From Vibrio artabrorum (lineage in GTDB: Bacteria; Pseudomonadota; Gammaproteobacteria; Enterobacterales; Vibrionaceae), in assembly GCF_024347295.1 (NCBI RefSeq), contig NZ_AP025458.1, positions 248,001 through 312,000 of the forward strand: a stretch of 64,000 nt of DNA. Direction: 5' to 3'. The notes beneath the pieces are model-generated. The model had not been told where the DNA came from. It searched no databases and saw only the letters and a program-made list of their open reading frames with translations. Of the stretch, positions 51,494-64,000 are shown piece by piece. Each line of letters starts with the position of its first letter. Within the stretch, counting starts at the first letter, position 1. The position numbers and the translations under genes are program-made.

Positions 51494-53220
51494 TGAGTAA
51501 GCAAGTAATAGAGCAAGAAGTGCTAGGTCAAGTACTTGGACCTTTGGCTGACAATGAGCGTCTTAAGCGTGAAAGTAATTATTTGCGCGGAACAATTGAA
51601 CAAGATCTCCAAAATAGAATAACGGGTGGTTTTACTGCGGATAATTTTCAACTGATCCGTTTCCACGGTATGTATCAACAAGATGACCGTGATATTCGTA
51701 ACGAGCGTGCAAAGCAAAAACTAGAACCTTTGCATAATGTGATGCTACGTGCGCGCATGCCCGGTGGCATTATTACGCCTAAGCAGTGGTTGGCGATTGA
51801 TAAGTTCGCCGATGAGCATACCTCTTATGGTTCTATTCGTCTCACAACCCGTCAAACGTTTCAGTTCCACGGTGTGTTGAAGCCGAACATTAAGTTAATG
51901 CACCAAACGTTGAATAACATTGGTATTGATTCAATCGCGACGGCGGGGGATGTAAACCGAAATGTTTTGTGTACCACAAACCCGGTTGAGTCCGAGCTCC
52001 ACCAAGAAGCGTATGAGTGGGCCAAAAAGATCAGTGAACACCTATTACCTAAAACTCGTGCTTACGCAGAGATCTGGTTAGATGGTGAAAAGCTAGCAAC
52101 AACGGATGAAGAACCTATCTTAGGCAGTAATTACCTACCGCGTAAGTTCAAGACAACGGTCGTAATTCCTCCGCAAAATGACGTCGACGTTCATGCTAAC
52201 GATCTTAACTTCGTTGCCATAGCTGAAGACGGAAAGCTGGTGGGCTTTAACGTGTTAGTGGGTGGTGGTCTTGCCATGACACACGGTGATACCTCAACTT
52301 ATGCTCGTAGAGCGGATGATTTTGGTTTTGTGCCATTAGAGAAAACACTTGATGTGGCAGCAGCCGTTGTGACGACGCAGCGTGATTGGGGTAACCGTTC
52401 AAACCGTAAGAATGCCAAAACGAAATACACGCTAGATCGTGTCGGTATTGAGGTCTTTAAAGCGGAAGTCGAGAAACGTGCAGGCGTTGAGTTCTCGGAA
52501 AGTCGTCCTTATGAGTTTACTGGTCGTGGTGACCGCATTGGTTGGGCGGAAGGTATTGATGGTAAGCACCACTTAGCACTGTTCATTGAGAATGGTCGTT
52601 TACTTGATTTTCCAGGTAAAGCTCTGAAAACCGGTGTTGCTGAGATTGCTAAGATCCATAAAGGCGATTTCCGGATGACCGCTAATCAGAATCTGATTGT
52701 TGCTGGAGTCCCTACGAATCAGAAATCTAACATCGAGAAAATCGCTCGTGAGTATGGCTTAATGGACGATAGCGTTTCTGAGCAGCGTAAAAACTCGATG
52801 GCGTGTGTGGCATTTCCAACGTGTCCTTTAGCAATGGCAGAAGCCGAACGTTTTCTTCCAGGGTTCGTGACCGATGTTGAAGACATTCTGAAAAAGCATG
52901 GATTACCTGAAGATGACAACATTATTCTCCGTGTCACGGGGTGTCCGAACGGTTGTGGTCGTGCAATGCTGGCGGAGATCGGCTTAATCGGTAAAGCTCC
53001 GGGGCGATACAACATGCACTTAGGTGGCAATAAGGCCGGAACTCGTATTCCTAAGATGTATAAAGAGAACATCACATCGGCTCAGATCTTAGAAGAGATA
53101 GATTCGCTGGTGGGACGCTGGTCTACAGAGCGTAACGACAATGAAGGATTCGGCGATTTTACAATTCGAGCTGGGATCATCGAAGAGGTGATCATTTCAA
53201 AGAGGGATCTGCATGCCTAA
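51493..53220 (+). CDS. cysI: Sulfite reductase hemoprotein beta subunit
   Basis: 575 residues. It has two sulfite/nitrite reductase half-domains. The four cysteines for the 4Fe-4S-siroheme centre are in [11 protein letters not shown] (about 436-446) and [11 protein letters not shown] (about 479-489). TRQTFQFHG and the basic residues R and K around sulfite fit. It reduces sulfite to sulfide with six electrons. It overlaps cysH by 8 nt. Confidence 0.97.
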   Translation: MSKQVIEQEVLGQVLGPLADNERLKRESNYLRGTIEQDLQNRITGGFTADNFQLIRFHGMYQQDDRDIRNERAKQKLEPLHNVMLRARMPGGIITPKQWLAIDKFADEHTSYGSIRLTTRQTFQFHGVLKPNIKLMHQTLNNIGIDSIATAGDVNRNVLCTTNPVESELHQEAYEWAKKISEHLLPKTRAYAEIWLDGEKLATTDEEPILGSNYLPRKFKTTVVIPPQNDVDVHANDLNFVAIAEDGKLVGFNVLVGGGLAMTHGDTSTYARRADDFGFVPLEKTLDVAAAVVTTQRDWGNRSNRKNAKTKYTLDRVGIEVFKAEVEKRAGVEFSESRPYEFTGRGDRIGWAEGIDGKHHLALFIENGRLLDFPGKALKTGVAEIAKIHKGDFRMTANQNLIVAGVPTNQKSNIEKIAREYGLMDDSVSEQRKNSMACVAFPTCPLAMAEAERFLPGFVTDVEDILKKHGLPEDDNIILRVTGCPNGCGRAMLAEIGLIGKAPGRYNMHLGGNKAGTRIPKMYKENITSAQILEEIDSLVGRWSTERNDNEGFGDFTIRAGIIEEVIISKRDLHA

Positions 53221-53989
53221 TTCTGTCGCTTCAAAATTAAAGTTAGCAGAGCTACTCACATTAACGAAGACGGAGCAGATACTTCGTCTTGGGCAAATTA
53301 ACGCTGAGTTAGAACAGCTAACGGCATCAGAAAGGGTCAAGTGGGCTCTAGATCATTTAGAAGGCGTCCATGTAGTGTCTTCCAGTTTTGGGATCCAAGC
53401 GGCGTTGATGCTGCATTTAGTGACTCAAGCTAAACCGGACATTCCTGTTATCCTGACGGATACGGGCTATCTATTTCCAGAGACCTATCGTTTTATCGAC
53501 GAATTAAGTCAGAAGCTGACTCTAAACCTTCAAGTCTTTCGCGCACAACAGAGTCCTAATTGGCAAGAAGCGCAATATGGGAAATTGTGGGAGCAAGGTC
53601 TAGAAGGGATAGAGAAGTACAACAAGCTTAATAAAGTTGAACCAATGCGAAGAGCGCTGGATGAGCTCGAAGCTGGTACATGGTTTTCTGGGTTAAGAAG
53701 AGAGCAATCTCAATCGCGTGCAAACCTGCCGATCTTATCGATTCAAAATGGTGTGTTTAAATTTTTGCCAGTCATCGATTGGACGAATAAAGACGTACAC
53801 TATTACTTAGAAGAGCACGGTCTAAGTTACCACCCTCTTCGTGAGCAGGGTTACCTTTCGGTGGGAGATACACACACCACTAAGAAATGGGAGCCGGGTA
53901 TGACGGAAGAGGAAACACGTTTTAATGGCTTAAAACGTGAATGTGGTCTTCATGAAGACGATGGAGAGCAATATGGGTCTGGAATTTAG
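53213..53989 (+). CDS. cysH: Phosphoadenosine phosphosulfate (PAPS) reductase
   Basis: 258 residues. [13 protein letters not shown] is the PAPS-binding loop, [10 protein letters not shown] the adenosine site, and ECGLHEDD at the C-terminus has the single catalytic cysteine. No extra Fe-S cysteines (CC...CxxC) are seen, so it is the thioredoxin-dependent PAPS type. It makes sulfite for CysJI. End of the cysJIH operon. Confidence 0.97.
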   Translation: MPNSVASKLKLAELLTLTKTEQILRLGQINAELEQLTASERVKWALDHLEGVHVVSSSFGIQAALMLHLVTQAKPDIPVILTDTGYLFPETYRFIDELSQKLTLNLQVFRAQQSPNWQEAQYGKLWEQGLEGIEKYNKLNKVEPMRRALDELEAGTWFSGLRREQSQSRANLPILSIQNGVFKFLPVIDWTNKDVHYYLEEHGLSYHPLREQGYLSVGDTHTTKKWEPGMTEEETRFNGLKRECGLHEDDGEQYGSGI

Positions 53990-54003
53990 ATTCATTACTC
54001 TTT

Positions 54004-54029
54004 AAAAAGCTGCTGATGGCAGCTTTTTT
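54004..54029 (+). terminator. Terminator of cysJIH
   Basis: AAAAAGCTGC pairs with GCAGCTTTTT around TGATG. Confidence 0.9.
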
Positions 54030-54057
54030 GCTTTCTAGAGCGTTGAAATAAAGCAAT

Positions 54058-54066
54058 TGTGGATAA
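54058..54066 (-). promoter_or_regulatory. DnaA box upstream of the rRNA promoter
   Basis: TGTGGATAA is a perfect box on the minus strand. A one-mismatch copy TGTGGTTAA follows at 54092-54100. They lie about 110 and 75 nt before the -35 of rrn P1. Use is unproven. Confidence 0.5.
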
Positions 54067-54173
54067 GTCTGTGGTTATTTTGTAGGTACTTTGTGGTTAA
54101 ACTTACACAAATAAGGCTTTGGTTGTTTATTCGGCATGTAGTCGTTATTTTTACATTTTTCTTCAATAAACGC

Positions 54174-54201
54174 TTGCCAAAGAGATGAACATCTCTATAA
54201 T
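54174..54201 (+). promoter_or_regulatory. rRNA operon promoter P1
   Basis: TTGCCA, 16 nt, TATAAT, then a GC-rich discriminator (GCCGCC). This is typical of stringently controlled rRNA P1 promoters. Confidence 0.8.
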
Positions 54202-54321
54202 GCCGCCTCACTGACACGGCAGACGCCACAAGGCTTCTGCGAAGAATGTTAGTAAGGCAACTAGCTTTAAGCGATGATTCGCTTCTACTTTAGAAAGTAG
54301 AAATTAATTCAAAATAAGTGT

Positions 54322-54349
54322 TTGACACTGAGAATTAAATCGCTAGAAT
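54322..54349 (+). promoter_or_regulatory. rRNA operon promoter P2
   Basis: TTGACA, 16 nt, TAGAAT, followed by GGCCGCC, about 120 nt after P1. Confidence 0.75.
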
Positions 54350-54389
54350 GGCCGCCTCTTCCATAGTGATGTGAGTCACAATGAAGAGA

Positions 54390-54401
54390 AGCTCTTTAAC
54401 A
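54390..54401 (+). promoter_or_regulatory. boxA antitermination site, rrn leader 1
   Basis: AGCTCTTTAACA matches the conserved rRNA boxA. The same site recurs in the second leader near 60028 and in both 16S-23S spacers at 56495 and 62134. Confidence 0.8.
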
Positions 54402-54636
54402 ATTTAAACCTATCAATCTGTGTGGGCACTCGTTGATGAATATCAAAACGTTTTATCGTTAGATAAAACAGATTCTTCGGAATCAAAATTGATTTCAATG
54501 AACTGAGTGACCAATCGAGATTAAGTTTACTTAGTCTTGGCACAGTCAATTCATTATCATTCTGTTGGAATGATAATAGCTTTAGAATTACTTTTTGTAG
54601 TTTTGAAGTCAGTATTCGTTGAGTCGACAAAATCTT

Positions 54637-56191
<1,555 letters not shown>

Positions 56192-56258
56192 TACGAAGAT
56201 ACTTACGATGAGTGTCCACACAGATTGATTAGGTTTAGAAAAGTTAAGAGACGATATT

Positions 56259-56335
56259 GGGTCTGTAGCTCAGCTGGTTAGAGCGCTCGCCTGATAAGCG
56301 GGAGGTCGGTGGTTCAAGTCCACTCAGACCCACCA
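56259..56335 (+). tRNA. tRNA-Ile (GAT)
   Basis: 77 nt in the 16S-23S spacer. Loop CTGATAA holds the anticodon GAT, and CCA is encoded. Confidence 0.98.
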
Positions 56336-56349
56336 ATATCGACCTAGAT

Positions 56350-56425
56350 GGGGCTATAGCTCAGCTGGGAGAGCGCCTGCCTTGCACGCAGGAGGTCTGC
56401 GGTTCGATCCCGCATAGCTCCACCA
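56350..56425 (+). tRNA. tRNA-Ala (TGC)
   Basis: 76 nt, 14 nt after tRNA-Ile. Anticodon TGC in CTTGCAC. CCA is encoded. Confidence 0.98.
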
Positions 56426-56775
56426 TCTTTAAGCGTTCTTGTTAGATAAAAAGTCTTACGAGAGTCTTTAAAAATGGTTCAATTTATTGAATCAAGCTCT
56501 TTAACAATTTGGAAAGCTGACTGATTGATTACTTACGAGTAATTCAATCAAATTTAAAAGTTCTCAATGTTTATCTTTCATTAGATAGACACAACAAACA
56601 CATTCAAGTGTCTTGTATTCGATTCAAACTTGTTTGAATCACAATTGAGTCCGGCAAACAGTTATTAAGAATTAACCCTTCTTAATGACAACCAAAAACC
56701 TTGGTTGCTTTTTGTCTTCACTTTTTAAAAGTGAAAGCAAATTTGTATCATACATAAGACCCTTTCGGGTTGTAT

Positions 56776-59669
<2,894 letters not shown>

Positions 59670-59759
59670 ACAACACCCAAGGGGTTTTGTGGGCTCAATA
59701 GAAAGACAGACCTTGAATGAGTTTGAAGAGAATTTAACAGCTTTCTGAATTTTAAAATT

Positions 59760-59879
59760 TGCTTGGCGACCATAGCATTGTGGACCCACCTGATTCCATG
59801 CCGAACTCAGAAGTGAAACACAATAGCGCCGATGGTAGTGTGGGGCTTCCCCATGTGAGAGTAGGACATCGCCAGGCTT
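59760..59879 (+). rRNA. 5S ribosomal RNA, operon 1
   Basis: 120 nt, TGCTTGGCGACCATAGC to the complementary CGCCAGGCT. The loop GCCGAACTCAGAAGTGAAA is standard. Confidence 0.97.
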
Positions 59880-60275
59880 TAATTTCGACTTTGTCTATTA
59901 AATAGACAAGTCACCATAGAGTTCTAAGTTTTCTTAGTATTTTATGTTGACTTTCAAAGTAGAAAGCGTATTATACGCGTCCTGCTTAAGTGCTAAGGCA
60001 CTGAAAGCGTTCTCTTTTTAGAGAACAAGCTCTTTAACAATTTAAACCTATCAATCTGTGTGGGCACTCGTTGATGAATATCAAAACGTTTTATCGTTAG
60101 ATAAAACAGATTCTTCGGAATCAAAATTGATTTCAATGAACTGAGTGACCAATACGTTTAACTACTTGTAGTTATTCGGCACAGTCAATTCATTACCATT
60201 CTGTTGGAATGGTAATAGCTTTAGAATTACTTTTTGTAGTTTTGAAGTCAGTATTCGTTGAGTCGACAAAATCTT
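59880..60275 (+). promoter_or_regulatory. Spacer between the two rRNA operons, with promoter and leader
   Basis: 396 nt. A promoter TTGACT-16 nt-TATTAT at 59947-59974 starts operon 2. A short hairpin TTGTCTA/TAGACAA (about 59892-59909) follows 5S but has no T-run, so it is unclear if operon 1 ends here. From about 60027 the leader copies that of operon 1, with a few compensating changes. Confidence 0.75.
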
Positions 60276-61830
<1,555 letters not shown>

Positions 61831-61897
61831 TACGAAGATACTTACGATGAGTGTCCACACAGATTGATTAGGTTTAGAAAAGTTAAGAGACGATATT

Positions 61898-61974
61898 GGG
61901 TCTGTAGCTCAGCTGGTTAGAGCGCTCGCCTGATAAGCGGGAGGTCGGTGGTTCAAGTCCACTCAGACCCACCA
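61898..61974 (+). tRNA. tRNA-Ile (GAT), operon 2
   Basis: Identical to the copy in operon 1. Confidence 0.98.
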
Positions 61975-61988
61975 ATATCGACCTAGAT

Positions 61989-62064
61989 GGGGCTATAGCT
62001 CAGCTGGGAGAGCGCCTGCCTTGCACGCAGGAGGTCTGCGGTTCGATCCCGCATAGCTCCACCA
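61989..62064 (+). tRNA. tRNA-Ala (TGC), operon 2
   Basis: Identical to the copy in operon 1. Confidence 0.98.
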
Positions 62065-62414
62065 TCTTTAAGCGTTCTTGTTAGATAAAAAGTCTTAAGA
62101 GAGTCTTTAAAAATGGTTCAATTTATTGAATCAAGCTCTTTAACAATTTGGAAAGCTGACTGATTGATTACTTACGAGTAATTCAATCAAATTTAAAAGT
62201 TCTCAATGTTTATCTTTCATTAGATAGACACAACAAACACATTCAAGTGTCTTGTATTCGATTCAAACTTGTTTGAATCACAATTGAGTCCGGCAAACAG
62301 TCATTGAGAATTAACCCTTCTTAATGACAACCAAAAACCTTGGTTGCTTTTTGTCTTCACTTTTTAAAAGTGAAAGCAAATTTGTATCATACACAAGACC
62401 CTTTCGGGTTGTAT

Positions 62415-64000
<1,586 letters not shown>

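Overview
The window looks like a piece of the large chromosome of a Vibrio, most likely of the Splendidus group or a close relative. Supporting this are the sodium-type polar flagellar gene motX next to purA, an enterobacteria-like gene order with Vibrio-specific departures, about 45 percent GC coding sequence, and Vibrio-type 16S rRNA. The species level is inference.

Layout. 1-5609: the 3' part of efp, then the fumarate reductase operon frdABCD on the minus strand, then divergent epmA, whose product modifies EF-P. The frdA-epmA gap holds a MITE-like element and a CRP-like site. 5643-10048: minus-strand EamA transporter, a Cache-type chemoreceptor and a DASS dicarboxylate-type transporter. 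10291-13161: psd, rsgA and divergent orn. 13343-15469: a tandem array of fifteen tRNA genes, eight Gly(GCC) alternating with seven initiator Met, on a 288-bp unit. 15470-16102: an AT-rich gene-free stretch with DnaA boxes, in the same place as datA of E. coli. 16103-28832: queG, then tsaE-amiB-mutL-miaA-hfq-hflX-hflK-hflC, a small DUF2065 gene, and purA. 29133-31359: motX under a sigma-28 promoter, and an exported amidohydrolase. 31606-36634: rnr, rlmB, rpsF, rpsR, rplI (no priB between rpsF and rpsR). 37640-42871: a DUF481 outer-membrane protein, dnaB, alr, yjbQ, pgi. 43037-43962: cheX and zur.

43963-46828 is a small accessory island lodged between zur and dusA. It holds two overlapping phage-like membrane ORFs, an AT-rich 519-residue protein with a C-terminal HEPN-like domain, and an integrase that has lost its middle. 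The dusA 5' end is a known integration hotspot, so this reads as a decayed prophage or genomic island that keeps a possible defence-type cargo gene. 46829-53989: dusA, pspG with a sigma-54 promoter, an outer-membrane protein, a small unknown, and the assimilatory sulfate/sulfite genes cysJ-cysI-cysH. 54174-64000: two rRNA operons in direct tandem, each 16S-tRNA-Ile-tRNA-Ala-23S(-5S), the second cut by the window end in 23S. They are nearly identical but differ at a few base-paired sites in mutually compensating ways.

Together this is mostly core translation, RNA-processing and envelope machinery: EF-P and its ligase, tRNA and rRNA genes, tRNA modification (TsaE, MiaA, QueG, DusA), ribosome assembly (RsgA, RlmB), RNA decay (Orn, RNase R, Hfq) and ribosomal proteins. 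Anaerobic respiration, chemotaxis and sulfur assimilation are added. The accessory island and the datA-like locus are the places most worth a second look.
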